Below are positions 24,608 through 32,065 of a DNA stretch of 64,000 bases, in pieces. The position numbers and the translations under genes are program-made. The stretch is taken from assembly GCF_000296215.2 (NCBI RefSeq), contig NZ_CP013949.1, positions 620,001 to 684,000 on the forward strand. The letters run 5' to 3'. Below the pieces are notes generated by a model. That model was not told the origin of the DNA, ran no database searches, and saw only the letters and a program-made list of their open reading frames with translations. The stretch is from Bradyrhizobium sp. CCGE-LA001 (GTDB lineage: Bacteria > Pseudomonadota > Alphaproteobacteria > Rhizobiales > Xanthobacteraceae). Numbering within the stretch: the first letter of the stretch is position 1; each line of letters begins with the position of its first letter.

Positions 24608-25861
24608 TCAGCTCGCCGCGCGGCGCAGGAAGGCGGGGATATCGAGCAGGTCTTCGTCGGCCATATTGCGCGGAATCGCGCGGCCGTAGGCATCGAGCGG
24701 CCGATCGGCAACAGGCCGCGCATAGATCGGCCGTGCCGGTTCCCCTGCGGGCTGACCGGCCTCGGCGCGGAGCTGTGGGCTTTCCGCTTGCGCAAGGGGT
24801 GCACTGCGCTCGATGCGATCGGCGATGCGGCGACCGTCGTTGCGCAAGCGGCCGGCGAGCTGCGTCAGCGCGGTTTCCACCGGCTGCGCCTGGAGCGCCG
24901 GGTCGACATTGTCGATGCCGGTCGCCACCACGGAGACGCGGACGATGCCTTCGAGGCTTTCGTCGAAGGACGCGCCGACGATGATGTTGGCGTCCGGGTC
25001 GGCCTCGTCGCGAATCCGGGTTGCGGCTTCGTCGACCTCGTACAGCATGAGATCCCTGCCGCCGGTGATGGAGATGATGAGGCCGCTGGCGCGCTTGATC
25101 GAGGGGTTCTCGATCAGCGGATTGGAGATGGCGGCGACCGCGGCCGCGAGCACGCGCTTCTCGCCGGAGGCCTCGCCCCGTCCCATCATGGCCTTGCCCT
25201 TCTCCTTCATGACGGAGAGGACGTCGGCAAAATCGAGGTTGATCAGGCCTTCCTTGACGATGAGGTCGCTGATGCAGGCGACGCCCGAATACAGCACCTG
25301 GTCGGCGAGGGCGAAGGCATCCGCGAACGTGGTCTTCGCGCTGGCGACCCGGAACAGGTTCTGGTTCGGGATGATCAGGAGGGTGTCGACCGTCTTCAGC
25401 AATTCCTCGATGCCGGCTTCGGCAAAGCGCATGCGGCGCTGGCCCTCGAAGTAGAACGGCTTGGTGACCACGCCGATGGTGAGGATGCCGAGCTCGCGCG
25501 CGGCCCGGGCGACGACGGGGGCCGCCCCGGTGCCGGTGCCGCCGCCCATGCCTGCCGTCACGAACACCATGTGCGCGCCGGTCAATTGATCGCGGATCGT
25601 ATCGATCGCCTCTTCGGCCGCGGCGCGTCCGAGTTCGGGTTGCGAGCCGGCGCCGAGGCCTGCGGTGACCTTGGTGCCGAGCTGGATCAGGCGCGTCGCC
25701 TTCGACATCGCCAGCGCCTGCGCGTCGGTGTTGGCGACGACGAACTCGACGCCTTGCAGCCCGGCCGTGATCATGTTGTTGACGGCGTTGCCGCCGGCGC
25801 CGCCGACGCCGAACACGACGATGCGGGCCTTCATTTCGTGGATATCGATATTGCCAGCCAT
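24608..25861 (-). CDS. ftsZ: Second FtsZ (short-linker paralogue)
   Basis: A 417-residue tubulin-like GTPase. The N-terminal GVGGAGGNAVNNMI, the GTP-binding GGGTGTGAAPV tubulin signature and the T7-loop NLDFADVLSVM (polymerisation-coupled catalysis) are all intact. After about residue 315 comes a short proline/arginine linker, and it ends in the conserved C-terminal peptide EDLLDIPAFLRRAAS that binds FtsA/ZipA-type partners. No ftsA, ftsQ or mur genes are nearby, so this is not the division-cluster copy; several rhizobia carry a second FtsZ. The upstream HTH/coiled-coil gene ends 51 bp before it and is probably co-transcribed. Confidence 0.93.
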   Translation of the reverse strand: MAGNIDIHEMKARIVVFGVGGAGGNAVNNMITAGLQGVEFVVANTDAQALAMSKATRLIQLGTKVTAGLGAGSQPELGRAAAEEAIDTIRDQLTGAHMVFVTAGMGGGTGTGAAPVVARAARELGILTIGVVTKPFYFEGQRRMRFAEAGIEELLKTVDTLLIIPNQNLFRVASAKTTFADAFALADQVLYSGVACISDLIVKEGLINLDFADVLSVMKEKGKAMMGRGEASGEKRVLAAAVAAISNPLIENPSIKRASGLIISITGGRDLMLYEVDEAATRIRDEADPDANIIVGASFDESLEGIVRVSVVATGIDNVDPALQAQPVETALTQLAGRLRNDGRRIADRIERSAPLAQAESPQLRAEAGQPAGEPARPIYARPVADRPLDAYGRAIPRNMADEDLLDIPAFLRRAAS

Positions 25862-25912
25862 GATTCCCTCGTGATTGCTCCGGCAAGCCGGGGATGGAGA
25901 AAGTCTCGCGTG

Positions 25913-26425
25913 CTATCTGCGGGCCGCGCGGTCTGATTGAACGATCGCCGCGGCCAGATGTCCCAAGCGAAGCGCGGCCTGTCCCACGATCCCGCCGCCG
26001 GGGCGGCGACCGCTGCGCAGAACCGCCACTTCGTCTTCCAGTCGTGTCGCCCAGGCATTGGCGGCCGTCGTCTCGGCGGCCGCCTGCGTCAGCTCGATGG
26101 CGAGGCGATCGGCGCGCTCCCGCTCGCGCTCGAACACCGCCCTGTAGGCAGTTGCGACCTCCTCGAGCCGCGCGATCTCCGCCTTGAAGACCTCGATCTT
26201 GACCGCCTCGATCCGTGCCAGGGAGGCATCGATCGGGTCTGTCCGGCGGGCGCGTCGCGGGCGGGGCGTGTAGCGGAGTGTGGTGAGATCGACGCTCACC
26301 ACGGCCTTGCCGTCAGCCGACCGCGAGCGCGGCAACCGCCGACGCCGCGCCAGCGCCCGCGCGGCCTCGCGCGAGACATCGAGGCGGGCACCCAGATCGG
26401 CATACGTCAACAACTCAACGCACAT
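25913..26425 (-). CDS. HTH plus coiled-coil protein upstream of ftsZ2
   Basis: A 170-residue protein. The N-terminus carries a helix-turn-helix (LLTYADLGARLDVSREAARA, LARRRRLPR), and about residues 65-135 are a long heptad-rich coiled coil with Arg/Glu repeats (ERERERADRLAIELTQAAAE). The start MCVELLTY is fixed by an AGGAG site; the frame extends 11 codons more. Similar HTH-coiled-coil proteins occur on rhizobial plasmids and islands with unknown role. Being in line with ftsZ2 suggests DNA- or division-related work, but that is inference. Confidence 0.7.
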   Translation of the reverse strand: MCVELLTYADLGARLDVSREAARALARRRRLPRSRSADGKAVVSVDLTTLRYTPRPRRARRTDPIDASLARIEAVKIEVFKAEIARLEEVATAYRAVFERERERADRLAIELTQAAAETTAANAWATRLEDEVAVLRSGRRPGGGIVGQAALRLGHLAAAIVQSDRAARR

Positions 26426-26784
26426 CGGCGCTTCTCCTGGAGCGAACCGGGAAGGCATTTCGAGCTAATGATGGCTGGACGATTACCGCAGGCTAGGCTG
26501 CGTTGGTTAATGGACGGTTAACGGGGGAGCGGGGTGTTTACGCCTTGGCTCATTCGCGTTCGTTCGGCTGCAGTGCGGCCGTTGTACGTCCACCCTTGAC
26601 TGTCGACGTGCGAACGAGCGCAACCCACTCGTCCGTAGCGATAAGAAGTGGCGTTCGGAAATTGGTCGGCGAAGACCACCCCAAGTGTAGGGGTATAGCC
26701 ACCAAGTGCACACGAAATAGTGGATCGTTCATTTGGTTCAGGACTTGTCGTCCGAACTGTGAGATAGATGCTAAATAACGATTT
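26426..26784. other. Island left boundary region, no gene seen
   Basis: About 360 bp between the HTH/coiled-coil gene and the LexA-type box. Base composition shifts from GC-rich to AT-richer across it, consistent with the left edge of an insertion. A 113-codon minus-strand frame (26550-26891) runs through the LexA-type box and the start of the DprA-like gene and has no recognisable domain, so it is not called. No integrase, tRNA or obvious direct repeat was found. Confidence 0.5.
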
Positions 26785-26799
26785 GTTCTCATTTTGTTC
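26785..26799 (+). promoter_or_regulatory. Putative LexA (SOS) box, GTTC-N7-GTTC
   Basis: GTTC TCATTTT GTTC matches exactly the direct-repeat LexA site known for alphaproteobacteria. It ends 38 bp before the preferred ATG of the DprA-like gene, the right place for a repressor to block its promoter. No matching box is seen ahead of the convergent island genes. Confidence 0.7.
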
Positions 26800-26837
26800 C
26801 TATGATATTGAGCTGTGCAGAACAGGAACAAGCCTTG

Positions 26838-27725
26838 ATGGAACTCGACCTCGGTTCGCCAGCTGATCGCAAGCTTGGCATCTCGCCCCAAAAAGAGATG
26901 GGAGCGTATGAAGCGCTGTGGGACGAAACAGGCGCGACGTTCAAAACTATATCGGAGAAGCTCAATAAGCGACCGAACACCGTCCCGTCAGACCTTGTCG
27001 AGCCGCAGCGGGTAGATCGATATGGCGAGGTTGTTCGTGATGCTCTCACGAAGGCGAAGATCCAGCACATAGGCGTTAGAGTTCTAGGCGCGGGGGAGTA
27101 TCCCCTTGGATTGCATGATGCCGAGTACCCCGTCGCCGTCCTCTATTACCGGGGCTGGTGGGATCTTGTTAATTCCCGCTGCGTGGCTGTCGTCGGGACG
27201 CGCTCACCGAGTGAGGATGGTCTCAAGCGAACCCGCACGCTTGTCCGAAGCCTTGTGAAGGACGACTTCACGATCGTTTCTGGGCTTGCGAAGGGGGTTG
27301 ATCGCGTGGCGCACGAAACTGCGATCGCCTCGCATGGTCGAACGATCGCTGTATTAGGAACGCCAATTAGCCAAGTGTACCCAGCCGAGAATCGTGAGTT
27401 GCAGGAGACGATTGCAAGAGACTTTCTGATAATATCGCAGGTGCCGATCAAGAGGTGGCAGAGCCAGGGGCCAAAGCAGAATCGTATTTTTTTTCCGGAA
27501 CGAAACATAACGATGTCTGCTCTCACTGAGGCCACGATCATTGTAGAAGCGGGAGAGACCTCGGGAACGCTTGTGCAAGCGCGTCATGCGCTGAAGCAGA
27601 AGAGAAAGCTCTTTATTTTGGATAGCTGTTTCAACAAGCCGGGCATCACTTGGCCGCACCGGTTTGCCGAAGAAGGCGCCATCCGAGTGCGCAGTTATGA
27701 CGACATCTCCGAGCACCTTTCCTAG
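26838..27725 (+). CDS. DprA-like SLOG-domain protein, SOS-associated
   Basis: A 295-residue protein of the DprA/Smf family, Rossmann-type proteins that bind single-stranded DNA or nucleotides. Motifs in order: the lead-in YPVAVLYYRGWWDL, VAVVGTRSPSEDG, the nucleotide-binding SGLAKGVDRVAH, TIAVLGTPISQVYPAENREL, FFPERNITMSAL and VEAGETSGTLVQARHAL. The winged-helix tail of competence DprA is absent. ATG 26838 follows an AGGA site at good spacing; the upstream ATG 26802 abuts the LexA box and lacks one. It overlaps the phosphoribosyltransferase gene by 29 bp. Codon use is AT-richer than the flanks, indicating acquisition. It is probably an immunity or DNA-repair component rather than the housekeeping competence gene. 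Confidence 0.85.
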   Translation: MELDLGSPADRKLGISPQKEMGAYEALWDETGATFKTISEKLNKRPNTVPSDLVEPQRVDRYGEVVRDALTKAKIQHIGVRVLGAGEYPLGLHDAEYPVAVLYYRGWWDLVNSRCVAVVGTRSPSEDGLKRTRTLVRSLVKDDFTIVSGLAKGVDRVAHETAIASHGRTIAVLGTPISQVYPAENRELQETIARDFLIISQVPIKRWQSQGPKQNRIFFPERNITMSALTEATIIVEAGETSGTLVQARHALKQKRKLFILDSCFNKPGITWPHRFAEEGAIRVRSYDDISEHLS

Positions 27726-28377
27726 CCGGCTTACTCAGATCGATGATTTGACCCGCCCAGATCACCACTATCTTGGTGCAGGGGATCAGTGTTTATTCCT
27801 CGGTGAATATACGGCTAGGAAGGGATTTAGCTTTAGCGCAACGAACCAAGTCATTCTCAATTTCAAGAAGTCAGTGGATCGTCGTGGGCGACCTGAGTGG
27901 CAGCACAAAGAACGCGCGATACGTGAAGTAGGGCAGGCGTTTGCAAATGCGATTGCTGCGCATTGATTAGCTAGTGTTACACTAGTGCCGATACCTCCCT
28001 CGAAGCAGAAGGGGGACCCGCTATATGACGACCGGATGCTGCGGATGCTGCAAGCGATCCCTGCAGCCCAGCCACTGGACATACGCGAACTCGTCACGCA
28101 GCGGCATACTATGGAGGCCGCACATGGCGCTGACGTTCGCCCTGGTCCCGATCAGATAGCTGAATGTTATCAGATTGATGAAAATCTATGTCGGTTGGTC
28201 CCGAAAGCTGTTGTCGTGTTTGACGACGTTATTACCACGGGCGCGCACTTTGTTGCCGCGCGGCGCGTTTTAGAAGCTCGCTTTCCGGACGTGCCGATCT
28301 TTGGCCTCTTCATTGCCAGGCGCGTTCCGGAAACAACCGATTTCAGTGTATTCCTCAAAAACATCAATACTGAGTGA
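27697..28377 (+). pseudogene. ComF-like phosphoribosyltransferase interrupted by in-frame TGA
   Basis: A continuous 226-codon frame broken once, by TGA at 27964-27966 (codon 90). Before it: a start overlapping the DprA-like gene and QHKERAIREVGQAFANAIAA. After it, in the same frame: LASVTLVPIPPSKQKGDPLY and the PRPP-binding motif VVVFDDVITTGAHF. The two halves join into a normal ComF-type fold with the strand right after the stop needed for the core. A GTG at 27985 could restart translation but would lose that strand. Possibilities are a nonsense mutation (CGA or GGA to TGA), readthrough, or a sequencing error. ComF-like enzymes would transfer a base to or from PRPP; the pairing with DprA echoes the competence gene set. 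Confidence 0.75.
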
Positions 28378-28427
28378 TGGAAGCCGATTAGACGCACCAA
28401 GGCCCCACGCGCGGCTCGTGCTCTCAC

Positions 28428-30131
28428 TCAAATTTGGTCCTCCTTTTTCGCTGATAGCCGGAGGTGAGTTTGCCACGTGCGTCGATCAATGACGCTGCGA
28501 AGGTCTATCTTCTGTCCTTCCTCACGCGGAAATCGCGTATTGATCAACGATACGGGAGACTGAGAAACTTGTTCCAGTTCTTCGATGAACTTAATTGTGT
28601 CGATATGCAATTGTTCGAAGCGCCGCGCATCTCGATTCGTCGCATCGAGATAATCAGCGAACGTAAGCACTATGTCTGTTGGCGCATTGAGAACACAGGC
28701 ATTGCGAAATTGATCCCATTCAAACCAGCCCACTCTTCGCGGACGTTTCGTCGTGGACGTAATCTCAAGCTTCGTGATGTCGCTAGGGTCGAGACCGGCG
28801 TGAAGCGCCACCTCAGAAAACGTGACTTCATGCTTGAGTGGACCCGAGGTCTCTTTGCCACCGGCCGGATTTCCGACGCGGATTGGGGTCGGGCGGACCA
28901 CCATGAGAATGCGTCGAACGCGGGAAGGGGATATCCCGGCCTCAGCTAAGCATCCCGCCACATTCGTGTCTCGGGAGGTGACATATGGATACTGGCCGTG
29001 GAAAATACTCAAGCCGCTTCCCTGTGTGCCCTCCAAGAGAATCGATTGGCCGTCCCGGTATGCTCGTTCAAGGTGACCGACTATCGATCCGCGATATGGA
29101 GCTGTATCTCCAACATAGGGCTTAAGTTCTGGAACATCCCGAGCCAATCGGATTGCACCAGGTTTCCTGAGAAGAATTCGGCGCGCCGCCGCCGCACCAC
29201 TACCCCTGCCAGTGGATGCGATATTCTTCTTTAGCTCTTCCTCCTGTGAGAAATCTTCATTCTCGATGATCATTGCTTGAGGATCGATAAATAGCCTTTC
29301 AGGAGTAACTCCGCAGTCTGCTATCTCAGTTAGCAGTGCGGGTACGAAAATGGTCATGCCGGGGCCGAGCAGCAGCTTGGCCTTTGCGTCCCGAGCGCCC
29401 GACGGCAATTGGTGATATGTATACACGCCGGATGAACTAGAAACTGTGTGACCCGCGTTTGGCCCTCCCACTCTAATCAGAATGTCGTACTCACTCGCCA
29501 AGTATGCGGCGATATGGCCCTTTCCTTCGCTGCCGTACATTCCTCCCACGATTACATCCACACATCGCACGTCCGGTCCGCTATACAAGCCGAGCCTCGC
29601 AGCGACGCGCACCAGCGTATCTGCGCTATCTGTTCGTGCAGTGTTGATACGCACGTCGGCATCGCGCTTGAATGCCTCTATATCGCTCTCGTTCTTGATC
29701 AGGTCTGCATCCGTGTAAGTCTGATCGGCTTCATCCGGGCGCTCGGCATTCTTTTTCTTGTAGCGTTGCTCTAGGACGCTCTTGGGCGCCCATAAGTGCG
29801 CATGAACTACGCGAAAACCGTGATGAGTGCGGAAATGCTGAAGTTGATCCCACGTACGTACATTGTCGACGACGACAGGCCGTTCAAATTCAAGTCTTGC
29901 CGTCTGTTCGATCATCTCGTCGAGAAGCCAGCGATGATTGGTGTCTCTATCGAGCTCGTCGCCTAAAGCTTGTAACGCCAATCGATCGACTTGCCGGCCT
30001 CGCTGCTTTGCGATGTTCTTGATGACGCTGCTCGTGCTGACCAGGTGGTAGTCAAACTCTCGACTCAAGCGGAAAGCCAATTCTGACTTGCCGGTGCAGA
30101 TGTGTCCGCTGATCAGTACTACCTGACGCAT
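28428..30131 (-). CDS. P-loop nucleotide kinase fused to adenylosuccinate synthetase-like (PurZ-like) domain
   Basis: A 567-residue fusion. Residues 1-185 are a P-loop kinase of the dNMP/dephospho-CoA kinase type, with Walker A GHICTGKS (9-16) and VVVDNVRTWDQ (87-95). Residues 190-567 are adenylosuccinate synthetase-like: GGMYGSEGKGHIAAY, NAGHT (His228), QLPSG, STGRGSG, EGTQGSGLSIFHGQYPYVT and STTKRPRRVGW. Two changes matter: the catalytic Asp of GDEGKG is Ser201, and the GTP-recognition TKxD is TFAD (490-493). From memory, phage PurZ, which makes the 2-aminoadenine precursor from dGMP, has the same Asp-to-Ser change and uses ATP/dATP; the EGTQG-type loop also resembles archaeal/PurZ forms. 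A GGAGG site precedes the ATG. It converges on the DprA/PRTase pair; the DarT-like gene lies upstream. Confidence 0.85.
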   Translation of the reverse strand: MRQVVLISGHICTGKSELAFRLSREFDYHLVSTSSVIKNIAKQRGRQVDRLALQALGDELDRDTNHRWLLDEMIEQTARLEFERPVVVDNVRTWDQLQHFRTHHGFRVVHAHLWAPKSVLEQRYKKKNAERPDEADQTYTDADLIKNESDIEAFKRDADVRINTARTDSADTLVRVAARLGLYSGPDVRCVDVIVGGMYGSEGKGHIAAYLASEYDILIRVGGPNAGHTVSSSSGVYTYHQLPSGARDAKAKLLLGPGMTIFVPALLTEIADCGVTPERLFIDPQAMIIENEDFSQEEELKKNIASTGRGSGAAAARRILLRKPGAIRLARDVPELKPYVGDTAPYRGSIVGHLERAYRDGQSILLEGTQGSGLSIFHGQYPYVTSRDTNVAGCLAEAGISPSRVRRILMVVRPTPIRVGNPAGGKETSGPLKHEVTFSEVALHAGLDPSDITKLEITSTTKRPRRVGWFEWDQFRNACVLNAPTDIVLTFADYLDATNRDARRFEQLHIDTIKFIEELEQVSQSPVSLINTRFPREEGQKIDLRSVIDRRTWQTHLRLSAKKEDQI

Positions 30132-30288
30132 TCGTCGCCCTCCAAAAATATGGGTGAGACTTGCCGCCTCATCTATTTGCTTAGATGTTTAGAGCCTCAA
30201 TGTACTTTCGCTTGGAACGCCAAGTGGCGCCGCGCGATAAAACAGATCCAATAGTCTCATCGTCTTGCCTTCGTCGTCTTCGAAGGCG

Positions 30289-31014
30289 CTAACGTAATCG
30301 ATCGAATTCAAGTCCGTTGCCGCGCCACTCCGGGTCTTGCATCGCCTGCGCGATGAAGTCGTCAACTGATTTGCCGTGAATTGCGCTCCGTGGGTATTCT
30401 CCGGGAGGAGCCGCTAACTCGGTCCTCCAGGGAGTTCGCAGCTCAGTGAGGACGGTACGAGCGATCCCTAGATCGTCGTCCGAGTAACAGAGGACAGTCA
30501 TGTCATCCGGAAGTTTCAGGTCGCCGTGAATGAGGACTTCTATCATTGTGCCCAGTGGCAAGTGCTTTGCCAGCATGGACATTTTGTCCGCGTCGGTTCG
30601 GGCGATCGGGATTTGATGACCTAGATAGTAGCGCCCATTGGTTTTTGATTCGGGAACGCCTCGTTTTTTGCCGCGCTTGAGATATCTCGTCATGGCGACA
30701 TTGAAACGGCAAAGGCTGAAGGGGCTTGCTTCTATTGCTGCAACTGGAACGCTCAGTGCGATGTGGGGAAAGCCAGCACCCAACTTGGCCTTCAAGATGC
30801 GAGGCTGCCGATCGAGGGTCATGTGTGCATACGACCCAAAACCCCGGGCGACGTCTTGGCCGCGCGACATGGATCGGAGGTGTGTCGACTTAAAGCCGGC
30901 AGCATCCAACGAGGGCTTGCTCAGAATCGATCGCGAGCGAGCAATGAATGGCAAATAGTGCAATGGCGCATAGTGCTGAACGAACTCAACGCCGCTAGCC
31001 GAAAGAGCTTTCAT
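30289..31014 (-). CDS. Possible DarT-like ADP-ribosyltransferase (DUF4433-like)
   Basis: A 241-residue protein without a firm family match. The layout recalls DarT, which ADP-ribosylates thymidine in DNA: an N-terminal VQHYAPLHYLPFIARSRSIL (compare the His-containing helix of DarT), a GFGSYAHMTLDRQPRIL segment in the place of the ADP-ribosyltransferase FxxRxPML strand, and a C-terminal strand MIEVLIHGDLKLPDDMTVL. No macrodomain antitoxin (DarG) lies next to it, which argues against a plain DarTG pair. It is 157 bp upstream of the kinase-synthetase gene on the same strand and AT-rich like the rest of the island. Confidence 0.35.
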   Translation of the reverse strand: MKALSASGVEFVQHYAPLHYLPFIARSRSILSKPSLDAAGFKSTHLRSMSRGQDVARGFGSYAHMTLDRQPRILKAKLGAGFPHIALSVPVAAIEASPFSLCRFNVAMTRYLKRGKKRGVPESKTNGRYYLGHQIPIARTDADKMSMLAKHLPLGTMIEVLIHGDLKLPDDMTVLCYSDDDLGIARTVLTELRTPWRTELAAPPGEYPRSAIHGKSVDDFIAQAMQDPEWRGNGLEFDRLR

Positions 31015-31114
31015 GGGAATGTCTTAAGTGTCTACAAGTTAAAGTAGCGATCGAAGCGCACCACACTATCTGGCAAGGTGTCAATATCTGGCGACCTACG
31101 AGCAACAGGATTGT

Positions 31115-31150
31115 CAAAAAACAAAAACGGCCGGATCTTCGATCCGGCCG
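31115..31150 (-). terminator. Rho-independent terminator of rpmB
   Basis: A 10-bp perfect stem (CGGCCGGATC/GATCCGGCCG, 31128-31150) with a TTC loop, followed on the minus strand by TTTTTG and TTTTTT. It ends the rpmB transcript and also shields the island's right edge from it. Confidence 0.85.
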
Positions 31151-31223
31151 CAATGCAAAAACTCTTACTCGGCTAAGCCTACGCCACGCGACGCAACTTA
31201 GCCCCCGCCCAATTCTTTAAATC

Positions 31224-31535
31224 TTAGCTCGCCTTCTTTTCCGGCGCGGTGGTCGGGCCGACCTTCTTCTGGATGGCGCGCTTCAGCTCGAGGGCGCGCG
31301 GCGACAGGGCGTCGGCGTTGGCCTTAAGCAGGTAGGCGTCCAGGCCGCCATTGTGGTCGACGCTCTTCACCGCGTTGGTGGAGACGCGCAGGCGCACGTT
31401 GCGCTCCAGGGCTTCCGACTGGAACGTCACGTTGACGAGGTTCGGCAGGAAGCGGCGCTTGGTCTTGATGTTGGAGTGGCTGACCTTGTGGCCGACGAGG
31501 GGGCCCTTGGCCGTCAGTTCGCAGCGGCGAGACAT
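31224..31535 (-). CDS. rpmB: 50S ribosomal protein L28
   Basis: A 103-residue large-subunit ribosomal protein. It starts MSRRCELTAKGPLVGHKVSH with the SNIKTKRRFLPNL core typical of alphaproteobacterial L28, and has the usual C-terminal extension (LSPRALELKRAIQKKVG). An AAGGA site lies before the ATG at 31535; the upstream open frame of 41 codons is not family-like. A strong terminator follows. It marks the return to core genome on the right of the accessory island. Confidence 0.95.
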   Translation of the reverse strand: MSRRCELTAKGPLVGHKVSHSNIKTKRRFLPNLVNVTFQSEALERNVRLRVSTNAVKSVDHNGGLDAYLLKANADALSPRALELKRAIQKKVGPTTAPEKKAS

Positions 31536-32065
31536 GGCAATATCCTTATCCTGAACCCCCAACGAGTTGCGGCCGCCATTCGGGGCGCCACGGGGGGCAA
31601 ATTCTCTGTCCTTGCAGGGAGCGGGCGGACGTATAGGGGGGAAGGGGCGGGTAGTCAAGGATTTGGGGCGGCTGGGGCTGCTAGTTTCGCGCCACCCTCG
31701 GTGTCATCGCCCGGCTTGCCGCCTTCGCCGAGGCTTCGCGAGCCGAGCACCCCCGTGAGCCTCGGCGTAGCCTTGGCGAAGCCGGGACCGGGCGATCCAG
31801 TACGCCGAGACGGCTGTGGTTGACCAGAGCGGCCGCGGCGTACTGGATGCCCCGCCTTCGCGGGGCATGACAGTGGAATAGGGGGAGAGAGGGATACCTC
31901 TCCGATCACCAAAACGGCAATGATCGGAACGCCTTACCATCACATAAAGGGCGTAATCGCACCGGAAGAATCCGGTGGAGTTCCGAAGGCCGCGCGCCCG
32001 GACGCATTGCCAGCCGCTGGATTCGGCTTAAGTAACTGCCATTGGCGCCCCGATTGGAAAGTTTT
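31536..32065. other. Intergenic region between rpmB and the DUF3108 gene
   Basis: 530 bp without a gene. The middle is a large palindromic repeat (31704-31872). The left part should hold the rpmB promoter, and the right part (31873-32065) the promoter of the DUF3108 gene; I cannot assign boxes with confidence. Confidence 0.5.
31704..31872. repeat. Palindromic repeat (TCATCGCCCGG/GGGGCATGA family), copy 1
   Basis: The ends TCATCGCCCGG and CCCCGCC..GGGGCATGA, with CCAGTACGCCG and CGGCGTACTGG pairing inside. A second, shorter relative with the same ATCCAGTACGCCG core is at 33416-33516. Confidence 0.75.

Noticed and set aside
23943..25886. 647-codon minus-strand frame across ftsZ2
   Set aside because: Out-of-frame reading of ftsZ2, rich in Arg/His, without domains.
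26550..26891. 113-codon minus-strand frame at the island's left edge
   Set aside because: It overlaps the LexA-type box and the start of the DprA-like gene, and has no recognisable domain.
27964..27966. Selenocysteine at the PRTase TGA
   Set aside because: The position is between a helix and the VPIPPSK strand, not catalytic, and no obvious hairpin follows at the right distance; nonsense mutation is simpler.
28428..30131. Complete 2-aminoadenine (Z) genome pathway
   Set aside because: Only a PurZ-like domain is present; no Z-specific polymerase, DatZ or MazZ gene and no phage structural genes are in the window.
26426..31150. Attachment-site repeats flanking the island
   Set aside because: I compared both edges by eye and found no matching direct repeat, tRNA end or integrase.
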